Assembly: GCF_008042035.1 (NCBI RefSeq)
Contig: NZ_RDBL01000014.1
Span: 289,174 to 327,985 of the forward strand
Direction: 5' to 3'
Source: Streptomyces sp. col6
GTDB lineage: Bacteria; Actinomycetota; Actinomycetes; Streptomycetales; Streptomycetaceae
Length of the DNA: 38,812 nt
The translations under genes were made by a program, and so were the position numbers. Shown in pieces: positions 22,424 through 31,632 of the stretch (within the stretch, counting starts at the first letter, position 1; every line of letters begins with the position of its first letter). The notes beneath the pieces were generated by a model. It had not been told where the DNA came from. It made no database searches and was given only the letters and a program-made list of their open reading frames with translations.

Positions 22424-23880
22424 GCGAGCTGTCCACCGGCCCGGCGGGCGGCGCGCAGGCGCCGCCCGCCGGGGCGCCCCCGCAAGTGATCGTCGTCCTC
22501 ACCGACCAGCAGCGCTGGGACACGGCCGGGGTGCACGGCAACCGGGCCGGTGTGACGCCCGAGTTCGACCGGGTGGCCCGCGAGGGCACCCTGTTCGAGC
22601 AGGCCGTCACCTCCAACCCGGTCTGCGCGCCGGCCCGTTCGGCGCTCCAGACCGGCCGCTATCCCACGTCCACCGGCGTCTTCCGCAACGGACTGCCGCT
22701 GCCCGGAGACGTCCCCACGCTCGCCGGTGAGTTCGCGGCGGCCGGGTACGCCACGGGTTACATCGGGAAGTGGCACCTGGCGGGTGACGAGAATCCCGAC
22801 GGGCCCGTTCCGCCCGCCCTGCGGGGCGGCTACGGCAGCTGGCTCGCATCGGACCGGCTGGAGTTCACCTCGGACGCGTACCGCACGGTGGTGTACGACG
22901 AGGACGGGGATCCGGTCCGGCTCCCGGGCTATCGCTCGGACGCGCTGATCGATGCCGCGATCCGGTTCGTGGCCGACCATCACGACCGGCCCTACCTGCT
23001 GTTCGTCTCCCTCCTGGAGCCGCACCACCAGAACCCCACGGACGACTACCCGGCCCCGGCGGGCTACCGCGAGCGGTACGAGGGTGCGTGGCTTCCGCCC
23101 GATCTGGCGGCCCTCTCCCCGGGGGCCTCCCAGGGCGGCGCCCACCGTCACCTCGGCGGGTACCTCGGACAGATCAAGCGGGTCGACGAGGGTGTCGGCC
23201 GGCTCCGCGACGCCCTGCGCAGCCTGGGCACGGAGGAGAACACGGTCCTGGCGTGGACGGCGGACCACGGCTCCCATTTCCGTACCCGCAACAGCGAGTA
23301 CAAGCGCTCGGCCCACGAGGCGTCGGTCCGGGTCCCGTTCGCCGTCACCGGGCCCGGCTTCACCGGCGGCGGCCTCGTACGGCAGTCCGTGACCACGCTG
23401 GATCTGATGCCGACGCTGCTGGAGACCGCTGGCCTCGCCGTACCGGACGGCGTCCAGGGGCGTTCCCTGCTGCCGCTGACCGGCGGGGGCCGCGATCCCG
23501 GCCGGCCGGACTCCGTGTTCGTGCAGATCAGCGAGGACCGGGTGGGCCGCGCGGTCCGCACCTCGCGGTGGAAGTTCGCGGTCGAGGCACCGGACGCGGA
23601 CGCCTGGAACGACGCGGACGCGGACAGCTACACGGAGACGGAGCTGTACGACCTGGCGGCCGATCCGTACGAGCTGGACAACCTCGCCGGACTCGCGTCG
23701 CACCGCGCGGTCGCCGACGAGCTGCGCGGGGAACTCCTCGCCTGGCTGGAGCGGATCGAGGGCGTGAAGCCCGCGGTCGAGCGGGCGGCGCCCCGGCCGT
23801 CGGGACAGCGCCGCGCGGAGTCGTACCCGGCCGGGACACCGTGGGAGGGGGTCCGCTTCGGCCACCGTCCGCGCGGCTGA
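22420..23880 (+). CDS. Formylglycine-dependent sulfatase
   Basis: A 486-residue sulfatase of the alkaline-phosphatase superfamily, without a signal peptide, so cytoplasmic. The maturation motif CAPARSALQTGR begins at Cys69, which is oxidised to formylglycine. Metal ligands include Asp29 (LTDQQ) and the later WTADHGSH. GYIGKWHL is the conserved active-site block, and the C-terminal segment TELYDLAADPYELDNLA is typical of arylsulfatase/choline-sulfatase-like enzymes. The exact sulfate ester is unknown. The start is a GTG overlapping the dioxygenase stop codon. With the dioxygenase it would release sulfate from organic sulfate esters during sulfur limitation. Confidence 0.92.
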   Translation: MSELSTGPAGGAQAPPAGAPPQVIVVLTDQQRWDTAGVHGNRAGVTPEFDRVAREGTLFEQAVTSNPVCAPARSALQTGRYPTSTGVFRNGLPLPGDVPTLAGEFAAAGYATGYIGKWHLAGDENPDGPVPPALRGGYGSWLASDRLEFTSDAYRTVVYDEDGDPVRLPGYRSDALIDAAIRFVADHHDRPYLLFVSLLEPHHQNPTDDYPAPAGYRERYEGAWLPPDLAALSPGASQGGAHRHLGGYLGQIKRVDEGVGRLRDALRSLGTEENTVLAWTADHGSHFRTRNSEYKRSAHEASVRVPFAVTGPGFTGGGLVRQSVTTLDLMPTLLETAGLAVPDGVQGRSLLPLTGGGRDPGRPDSVFVQISEDRVGRAVRTSRWKFAVEAPDADAWNDADADSYTETELYDLAADPYELDNLAGLASHRAVADELRGELLAWLERIEGVKPAVERAAPRPSGQRRAESYPAGTPWEGVRFGHRPRG

Positions 23881-23888
23881 CGACGCGA

Positions 23889-23919
23889 GGCGGCGGGCCG
23901 GTCCGTCCGCCCCGCCGCC
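23889..23919. terminator. Bidirectional terminator between sulfatase and MFS genes
   Basis: A 9-bp stem GGCGGCGGG/CCCGCCGCC (23889-23897 with 23911-23919) and a 13-nt loop fill the 48-nt gap between two convergent genes. Confidence 0.65.
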
Positions 23920-23928
23920 CCCGCGCGC

Positions 23929-25167
23929 TCAGGCGCTCCGCGCCACGGTGGCGGGACCGGTGACCGTGACGGCGTGCGGCCGCGTCCCCGCCGCCCACCT
24001 CGCCACCGGCCCCAGCGCGTACGAGGCCGCGAGGACCAGTGCGCCGAGCAGCAGCCAGCCCGCCGTGCCCCAGCCGATGAGCAGCGCGGTGAGCAGCAGC
24101 GGCCCCAGGGTGCGCGCGACGGTGACGCCGGTGCCGAAGAAGCCCTGGTACTCCCCTACGCGTCCGACCGGCGCCAGGTCGAAAGCGAGCTGCCAGGAGC
24201 CCGCCGAGTGGAACATCTCGGCGGCCACCAGAAGCACGGATCCGGCGATCAGCGCCGCCGCGGCACCCCATGGCGATCCGACCGCCGAGAGGGCGAAGAC
24301 GGCGCAGGTGAGGAGCATCAGCCCTCCGGACCGGCGCAGCGCGCGGGCGGCCGTGGGGATGCCGTGCACGGAGCGGGCGGCACGCACCTGGAACAGCATC
24401 ACGGCCCCGGTGTTGAGCACGAAGAGCGCGGAGACCAGCCACTCGGGGGCGGTGGTCCGCTCGGTGATCCAGAGCGGCAGGCCGAGGCTGAGCAGCGGCA
24501 TGCGCAGGAGCAGCACGGTGTTGAGCAGGGTGACGACGGCGTAGGGCCGGTCGCGGAGCACTTCGAGCTTCGCGCCCCGCTCCCCCGGCACCGGTGCCAC
24601 GGCCGGCAGCCTCCGCAGGACGCGTGCGCAGAGCAGAAAGCTCACGGCGTCGACGGCGAAGACCGCGAGGTAGGCGGCGGTGCTCCCGGCGGACAGGGCG
24701 AGCCCGCCGAGCGTGGCGCCGACGGCGAGACCGGCGTTGAGGGTCGACTGCAGATGGGCCAGGGCGCCGGTGCGCCGCTCGTCGGGAACGAGGCCCGCGA
24801 GGAGCGCCTGCCGGGCGGCGGCGAGTCCGGACTGCGCGGTGGCGTAGACGCAGGCCGCCGCGAGGAACAGCCAGAAGTCCCGTACGACCAGGAAGGACGC
24901 GACCGCGAGCCCGGTCACGAGCGCGAGACGCACCGCCGTGCCCCTGGGCCCGCGCCGGTCCGCGAGCCGGCCGAGCGGCACTCCGGCCACCGAGCCGACG
25001 GCCCAGGCCACGGTGAGGCCGAGCCCGATCCGCGCGGGTGCGAGCCCGACGACATGGGTGAAGTAGAGGGCCGAGGTGACGTAGTAGGCGCCGTCACCGA
25101 CGGAGTTGCTCAACTGGGCGAGCGACAGGGTGCGTTGAGGCCCGACGGGCGGCAGAAGGTGCGGCAT
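23929..25167 (-). CDS. MFS transporter (drug-efflux-like)
   Basis: A 412-residue major-facilitator protein with about 12 hydrophobic segments. Motif A between helices 2 and 3 is visible as GRLADRRGPRG, and the start (LAQLSNSVGDGAYYVTSALYFTHVVGL) is typical of Streptomyces exporters in this family. The cargo is unknown. The ATG at 25167 is chosen because the first helix follows soon after. Neither it nor the in-frame ATG at 25203 has a clear ribosome site, so the transcript may be leaderless. It is divergent from the oxidoreductase gene. Confidence 0.85.
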   Translation of the reverse strand: MPHLLPPVGPQRTLSLAQLSNSVGDGAYYVTSALYFTHVVGLAPARIGLGLTVAWAVGSVAGVPLGRLADRRGPRGTAVRLALVTGLAVASFLVVRDFWLFLAAACVYATAQSGLAAARQALLAGLVPDERRTGALAHLQSTLNAGLAVGATLGGLALSAGSTAAYLAVFAVDAVSFLLCARVLRRLPAVAPVPGERGAKLEVLRDRPYAVVTLLNTVLLLRMPLLSLGLPLWITERTTAPEWLVSALFVLNTGAVMLFQVRAARSVHGIPTAARALRRSGGLMLLTCAVFALSAVGSPWGAAAALIAGSVLLVAAEMFHSAGSWQLAFDLAPVGRVGEYQGFFGTGVTVARTLGPLLLTALLIGWGTAGWLLLGALVLAASYALGPVARWAAGTRPHAVTVTGPATVARSA

Positions 25168-25240
25168 GCCGTTGACACTAGGGATCAGGCGGCGCACGCG
25201 CATGGGGCAATTACGCGCCATGGGAGTGGGCCACTTGGAC

Positions 25241-25256
25241 TGGACTTGTGGGTCCA
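25241..25256. promoter_or_regulatory. Inverted repeat in the MFS/oxidoreductase divergent region
   Basis: TGGAC (25241-25245) and GTCCA (25252-25256) form a 16-bp spaced palindrome between the divergent starts. It could be the operator of the TetR regulator encoded downstream of the oxidoreductase. Confidence 0.35.
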
Positions 25257-25331
25257 TTTTTGTGTTTCTACGGTGACATGCGTCGCCGCGACACCCGCGT
25301 CACGACGACGGCTCACGGAGAGGCACACCTG

Positions 25332-26294
25332 ATGCACGCGATCCACATCACCCGGCACGGCGGCCCCGAGGTCATGGCCTGGACCGAACTGCCGGATCCC
25401 ACCCCCGCCCCCGGTGAGGCCCTGGTCCGGCTCGGTGCCGCCGGGGTGAACTTCATGGACGTGGGCGCCCGCAAGGTGGGCGGTCCGGGCTGGGCCGCAC
25501 CGACCGTGCTCGGCGCCGAGGGCATGGGCTACGTGACCGCGCTCGGCGAGGGCGTCGAGGGGCTGGCCGTCGGTGACCGGGTGGCCTGGTTCTACCACCC
25601 GGGCAGCTACGCGGAGCTCCTGGCCGTCCCGGCGGAGCGGCTGGTCAAGGTGCCCGATGAGGTACCGGACGAGACCGCGGCAGCGGTGATGATGCAGGGA
25701 CTCACGGCGAACCACTTCACCACCGAGACGTATGCCATCAAGCCCGGCGACACGGCCGTGGTGCATGCCGCCGCCGGTGGGGTGGGGCTCATGCTGACCC
25801 AGATGATCAAGGCGCGCGGCGGCCGTGTCATCGGCCTGGTGTCCCGCGCGGAGAAGGCGGCCATCGCCGAGGAGGCCGGCGCGGACCACGTCCTGGTGTC
25901 CTCCGGGGCCGGGTTCGAGGACCGGGTGCGCGAGCTGACGGGCGGCGAGGGCGCCCATGTCGTGTACGACGGCGGCGGGACGTCGACGTTCCGGTCCTCG
26001 CAGCTGGCCCTGCGCCTGCACGGGGTGCATGCCTACTACGGCCCCTTCATGGGCGTACCGTCGCTCTCGGTGACCGATCTGCCGAGCAGCATCCTGCTGT
26101 CGTACCCGACCGTGCAGGACCACGTCCCCACCCGGGAGGCGCTGGTCGCCCGGACCGAGGAGGTCTTCGCGATGGTGCGGGCGGGACAGGTGTCCCCGCG
26201 TATCGGCGGGCGCTACCCGCTCGCCGACGCGGCGCGGGCCCACAGCGACCTGGAATCCCGCCGGACCACCGGAAAGCTGCTGCTGATTCCCTGA
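25332..26294 (+). CDS. NADPH:quinone oxidoreductase (MDR superfamily, zinc-free)
   Basis: A 320-residue medium-chain reductase. The N-terminal GroES-like domain starts MHAIHITRHGGPEVM and includes GVNFMDVGAR. The nucleotide-binding motif is AAAGGVGLMLTQMIKARGG, and the C-terminal block ends GKLLLIP. The zinc-ligand cysteines of alcohol dehydrogenases are absent, which places it with the quinone-oxidoreductase branch that reduces quinones or enones with NADPH. The ATG at 25332 follows GGAGAGG. The TetR gene follows after 45 nt and probably regulates this operon in response to an electrophile or quinone. Confidence 0.9.
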   Translation: MHAIHITRHGGPEVMAWTELPDPTPAPGEALVRLGAAGVNFMDVGARKVGGPGWAAPTVLGAEGMGYVTALGEGVEGLAVGDRVAWFYHPGSYAELLAVPAERLVKVPDEVPDETAAAVMMQGLTANHFTTETYAIKPGDTAVVHAAAGGVGLMLTQMIKARGGRVIGLVSRAEKAAIAEEAGADHVLVSSGAGFEDRVRELTGGEGAHVVYDGGGTSTFRSSQLALRLHGVHAYYGPFMGVPSLSVTDLPSSILLSYPTVQDHVPTREALVARTEEVFAMVRAGQVSPRIGGRYPLADAARAHSDLESRRTTGKLLLIP

Positions 26295-26339
26295 CCTCCC
26301 GCACGGACCCGTTCATGACCGCAGAGAAGGAGAGACATC

Positions 26340-26951
26340 GTGCCGCTGACTCCCAAGGGCGCCGCGACCAAACAGCGCATCGTCGAGGGCGCCGCCACGG
26401 CGGTCCGGCGGCACGGTGTCTTCACACTGACGCTGGACGACGTCCTGGCCCTCACGTCGACCAGCAAGAGCCAGCTGTTCCACTACTTCCCCGGCGGGAA
26501 GGACGACTTGATGCTGGCCGTCGCCCACCACGAGGCGGACCGGGTGATCGGCGACCAGCAGCCGGAACTGGGCGCCCTCACCTCGTGGCCGGCCTGGCTG
26601 AGCTGGCGCGACAAGGTCGTCGCCCGCTACCGCGAGCAGGGCCGGGAGTGCCCGCTGGACATCGCGGTCTCCCGCATCGGGTCGGCCTCGGCGGGCGCGC
26701 AGGCCGTCGCCACCGAACTGCTGGAACGCTGGCAGGACGCCCTGGCCGCCGGTATCCGGCACATGCAGTCGATCGGGGAGGTCGACGCCGACCGGGACGC
26801 GGACCGCTCGGCGGCGGCCCTGCTGGCCGGAATCCAGGGCGGGGTGATCATCCTGCTGTCCACCGGCCGGCTGGGCCACCTGGAGGCAGCCCTGGACCAG
26901 GGCATCGACGACCTGCGCCGACGCACCCGCACAGAAAACGAAAGGCCGTAA
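26340..26951 (+). CDS. TetR-family regulator (oxidoreductase-linked)
   Basis: A 203-residue regulator. Residues 8-55 are the TetR helix-turn-helix (ATKQRIVEGAATAVRRHG, then LALTSTSKSQLFHYFPGGKDDL). The rest is an all-helical ligand-binding domain. The start is a GTG at 26340 with AGAAGGAGAG upstream. It lies in the same direction 45 nt after the oxidoreductase gene and likely controls it and perhaps the divergent MFS gene. The ligand is unknown. Confidence 0.88.
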   Translation: MPLTPKGAATKQRIVEGAATAVRRHGVFTLTLDDVLALTSTSKSQLFHYFPGGKDDLMLAVAHHEADRVIGDQQPELGALTSWPAWLSWRDKVVARYREQGRECPLDIAVSRIGSASAGAQAVATELLERWQDALAAGIRHMQSIGEVDADRDADRSAAALLAGIQGGVIILLSTGRLGHLEAALDQGIDDLRRRTRTENERP

Positions 26952-27007
26952 GAGGGGACGGCTGCTAAGGTCGTCTGGCCGTTCAGTGTGTACCGAGGAG
27001 ACCAGAC

Positions 27008-27037
27008 ATGGCAGGCGACGACGACATCTCCGGGTGA
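27008..27037 (+). CDS. Nine-residue leader ORF of the ABC-F operon
   Basis: MAGDDDISG followed by TGA, preceded by a strong ribosome site (GAGGAG, 9 nt upstream). The stop codon lies in the loop of a hairpin at 27028-27045. ABC-F resistance genes are often induced by ribosome stalling on short leader ORFs; this ORF has the right place and size. Confidence 0.6.
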   Translation: MAGDDDISG

Positions 27038-27144
27038 TCCCGGAGCCCCGTAGCCACAGCGCGCGCCCAGGGCGCCACCGCAGTGGCCATGTCGTTGTTC
27101 CCTCTGGCCATTCCTCCGGGGCCGCGCTCCGCGCCGACCCCGGA
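27028..27144 (+). promoter_or_regulatory. Attenuator with mutually exclusive hairpins before the ABC-F gene
   Basis: Four complementary segments are visible. Segment 1 CTCCGGG (27028-27034) pairs with segment 2 CCCGGAG (27039-27045). Segment 2 can pair instead with segment 3 CTCCGGG (27114-27120). Segment 3, as TCCGGGG (27115-27121), can also pair with segment 4 CCCCGGA (27138-27144), whose loop holds a further GCGC/GCGC stem. A ribosome stalled on the leader ORF would block 1:2, favour 2:3 and so prevent the downstream 3:4 hairpin. The ribosome site of the ABC-F gene (GAGG at 27154-27157) is just beyond. Not tested; inferred from base pairing. Confidence 0.6.
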
Positions 27145-27164
27145 TTCACACGCGAGGTCTCCGC

Positions 27165-28799
27165 ATGTCCGACGCATCCCTCATCTGCTCGAACCTTTCC
27201 TTCTCCTGGCCGGACGACACCCCGGTCTTCGCCGGTCTGTCCTTCACCGTGGGCACCGGCCGCACCGGTCTCGTCGCCCCCAACGGCTCCGGGAAGAGCA
27301 CCCTGCTCAAACTGCTCGCCGGTGAGCTGCGGCCGAGCGCCGGTTCCGTCACCGTCGACGGCACACTCGCGTACCTGCCGCAGAGCCTCCCCTTGACCGG
27401 TGACCTGTCGGTCGCCGAGGTCCTCGGTGTCGACGCGGTGATCCGCGCGCTGGACGCCGTGGAGTCCGGTGACGTGGACGAGAAGCACTTCGCCGTGATC
27501 GGCGACGACTGGGACATCGAGGAACGCACCCGCGCCCAGCTCGACCGGCTCGGCCTGGAAGGCCTCGCCCTGGACCGCGGCATCGGCACGCTCAGCGGCG
27601 GTCAGGTCGTCTCGCTCGGGCTGGCGGCCCAGCTGCTGAAGCGGCCGGACGTGCTGCTGCTCGACGAGCCGACGAACAACCTCGATCTCGACGCGCGCCT
27701 CCGCCTCTACGACACGCTGGAGACGTGGAACGGCACGCTGCTCCTCGTCAGCCACGACCGCGCGCTCCTGGACCGCATGGACCGCATCGCCGAACTCGGC
27801 CCGGAGGAACTGCGCCTGTACGGGGGCAACTTCACGGCCTACGAGGAAGCCGTGCGGGCCGAGCAGGAGGTCGCCGAGAAGAACGTGCGCAACGCGGAAC
27901 AGGAGCTGAAGCGGGAGAAGCGCGAGATGCAGCAGGCCCGCGAACGGGCCGAGCGACGCGCGAGCAACGCGGCCCGCAACCTCAAGAACGCGGGTCTCCC
28001 CCGCATCTTCGCCGGGAACATGAAGCGGGGCGCCCAGGAGGCCGCCGGCAAGTCCGGCCAGACGCACGCCGCCCGGGTCGGCGAGGCGCAGGCCCGTCTC
28101 GACGAGGCGGGGCGTGCCGTACGGGACGAGCAGCGCATCACACTCGACCTGCCGGACACGGGCGTGCCGGCCGGCCGCACCGTCCTGCTCGGCGAGGACC
28201 TGCGCATCCGTCTCGGCGGCCGGGAGCAGTTCACCGGCACCGGCGTCGGCCTGACGATCCGTGGCCCCGAGCGGATCGCGCTGACCGGGCCCAACGGGGC
28301 CGGGAAGAGCACCCTGCTGCGGCTGGTCAACGGCGACCTGGAGCCCGACGAGGGGTCGCTCAGGCGCGCCGAGGGGCGGATCGCCTACCTCTCGCAACGG
28401 CTCGACCTGCTGGACCTCGACCGCACGGTGGCCGAGAACTTCGCGGCGTTCGCCCCGCACCGGGACGAGGCCGAGCGAATGAACCTGCTGGCGCGCTTCC
28501 TCTTCCGCGGCGACCGCGCTCATCTGCCCGTCCGGGTGCTGTCGGGCGGCGAGCGGCTGCGGGCCACCCTGGCCTGCGTCCTGTGCGCGGAGCCGGCGCC
28601 GCAGCTGCTGCTCCTGGACGAGCCGACGAACAACCTCGACCTGGTCAGCGCCGGGCAGCTGGAGAGCGCGCTCGCCTCGTACCGCGGGGCGTTCGTGGTG
28701 GTCAGCCACGACGAACGGTTCCTGGAGCGGATCGGCGTGGAGCGGTGGCTGCGGCTGGCGGACGGGGAGCTGCGGGAGACGGGGGCGCCGGAGTCGTGA
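27165..28799 (+). CDS. ABC-F family ATPase (ribosome protection type)
   Basis: A 544-residue protein with two ATP-binding domains and no membrane segment, the hallmark of ABC-F translation factors that act on the ribosome. Domain 1 has Walker A PNGSGKST (39-46), signature LSGGQ (143-147) and Walker B LLLDE. Domain 2 has GPNGAGKST (375-383), LSGGE (459-463) and LLLLDE. The basic, helical linker (about 225-330) is long, as in resistance members. It may protect ribosomes from macrolide, lincosamide or other peptidyl-transferase-centre antibiotics, but spectrum cannot be read from sequence. The leader ORF and attenuator upstream support an antibiotic-inducible role. The ATG at 27165 follows GAGG. 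Confidence 0.88.
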   Translation: MSDASLICSNLSFSWPDDTPVFAGLSFTVGTGRTGLVAPNGSGKSTLLKLLAGELRPSAGSVTVDGTLAYLPQSLPLTGDLSVAEVLGVDAVIRALDAVESGDVDEKHFAVIGDDWDIEERTRAQLDRLGLEGLALDRGIGTLSGGQVVSLGLAAQLLKRPDVLLLDEPTNNLDLDARLRLYDTLETWNGTLLLVSHDRALLDRMDRIAELGPEELRLYGGNFTAYEEAVRAEQEVAEKNVRNAEQELKREKREMQQARERAERRASNAARNLKNAGLPRIFAGNMKRGAQEAAGKSGQTHAARVGEAQARLDEAGRAVRDEQRITLDLPDTGVPAGRTVLLGEDLRIRLGGREQFTGTGVGLTIRGPERIALTGPNGAGKSTLLRLVNGDLEPDEGSLRRAEGRIAYLSQRLDLLDLDRTVAENFAAFAPHRDEAERMNLLARFLFRGDRAHLPVRVLSGGERLRATLACVLCAEPAPQLLLLDEPTNNLDLVSAGQLESALASYRGAFVVVSHDERFLERIGVERWLRLADGELRETGAPES

Positions 28800-28879
28800 A
28801 CCGCTGACGTGCCGTGCAGGCCCGCGCCCGAGGCCCCGTGCCCGGCGGGCCCCGAACCGCTCACGTCGGAGGTACCCAT

Positions 28880-30510
<1,631 letters not shown>

Positions 30511-30514
<4 letters not shown>

Positions 30515-31632
30515 GCGTTGCCCGGAGCGGCGTCGTGGTGGATGGGTGTGCGTGAGCCGGTGAGCGGGGCACCCGTACCGCCCCGGCGTACGGCGACGAT
30601 CTCGGCCGCGATGGACAGGGCGGTCTCCTCGGGGGTGCGGGCGCCGAGGTCGAGGCCGATCGGGGAGTGCAGCCGGGCCAGCTCGCCCTCCGTGACGCCC
30701 ACGTCACGCAGCCGCCGGTCGCGTTCCTCGTGGGTGCGGCGGGAGCCCATCGCGCCGATGTACGCGACCGGCATCCGCAGGGCCGTCTCCAGCAGGGGCA
30801 CGTCGAACTTGGTGTCGTGGGTGAGCACGCACAGCACGGTGCGTTCGTCGGTCGTGGTGCGCCGCAGATAGCGGTGCGGCCAGTCGACCACCACGTCGTC
30901 GGCCTCCGGGAAGCGCTCCGGGGTGGTGAAGACGGGCCGGGCGTCGCACACGGTGACGTGGTAGCCGAGGAAGGCGCCGGCGCGGACGAGCGCGGTGGCG
31001 AAGTCCACGGCGCCGAAGACGATCATCCGGGGCGGTGGCACGCCCGCCTCGACGAAGAGAGTGAGGCCGCCGGGGCAGTGCGAGCCGTCCTCGGAGATCT
31101 CGGCGGTCCCGGTGCGCCCGGTGTCCAGCAGGGCGCGGGCGTGGGCCGCCGCCGCACGGTCCAGTTCCGTACGGCCGCCGATGCGGCCCTCGTACGAGCC
31201 GTCGGCGTGGACGGCGAGCGCTCCGCCGAGCAGGTCCTCGGGGCCCCGGACCACCCGGGCCAGCGCCACGGGCTCCCGCCGCGCCGCGGCGGTCAGCGCC
31301 GCCCGGACCGCCGGTGCGGCAGGACGCACCGGCGCGATCAGGATGTCGAGGACGCCGCCGCAGGTGAGCCCGGCGGCGAAGGCGTCCTCGTCGCTGTACC
31401 CGAACCGCCGGCGAACGGTCCGGCCGTCGAGCAGGGCCTGTGCGCAGAGTTCGTACACCTCCGCCTCCACGCAGCCGCCGGAGACGGAGCCGACGACGGC
31501 CCCGTCCCGGTCGACGGCCAGGGCGGCGCCCGGCCCGCGCGGCGCGCTGCCGTCGACGGCCACGACCGTGGCGACGGCGAAGTCCCGGCCGTCCTCCAGC
31601 CAGGGGCGCAGCCGGTCCGCGATCTCAAGCAC
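30511..31632 (-). CDS. XdhC/PaoD-like molybdenum-cofactor insertion chaperone
   Basis: A 373-residue XdhC/CoxI-family protein. The N-terminal part has VATVVAVDGSAPRGPGAALAV and GSVSGGCVEAEV, typical of the family. The C-terminal Rossmann domain begins MIVFGAVDFATALVRAGAFLGYHVTVCDARPVF. Such proteins bind the molybdenum cofactor, help sulfurate it and insert it into a xanthine-oxidase-family enzyme. It is the last gene of the operon. Its GTG start at 31632 overlaps the large-subunit stop codon by 8 nt, which shows coupling. The longer upstream frame is antisense-type shadow within the large subunit. Confidence 0.9.

Noticed and set aside
26313..28709. Long minus-strand open frame (798 codons) opposite TetR and the first ABC-F gene
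   Set aside because: Antisense shadow; low-complexity residues and no motif.
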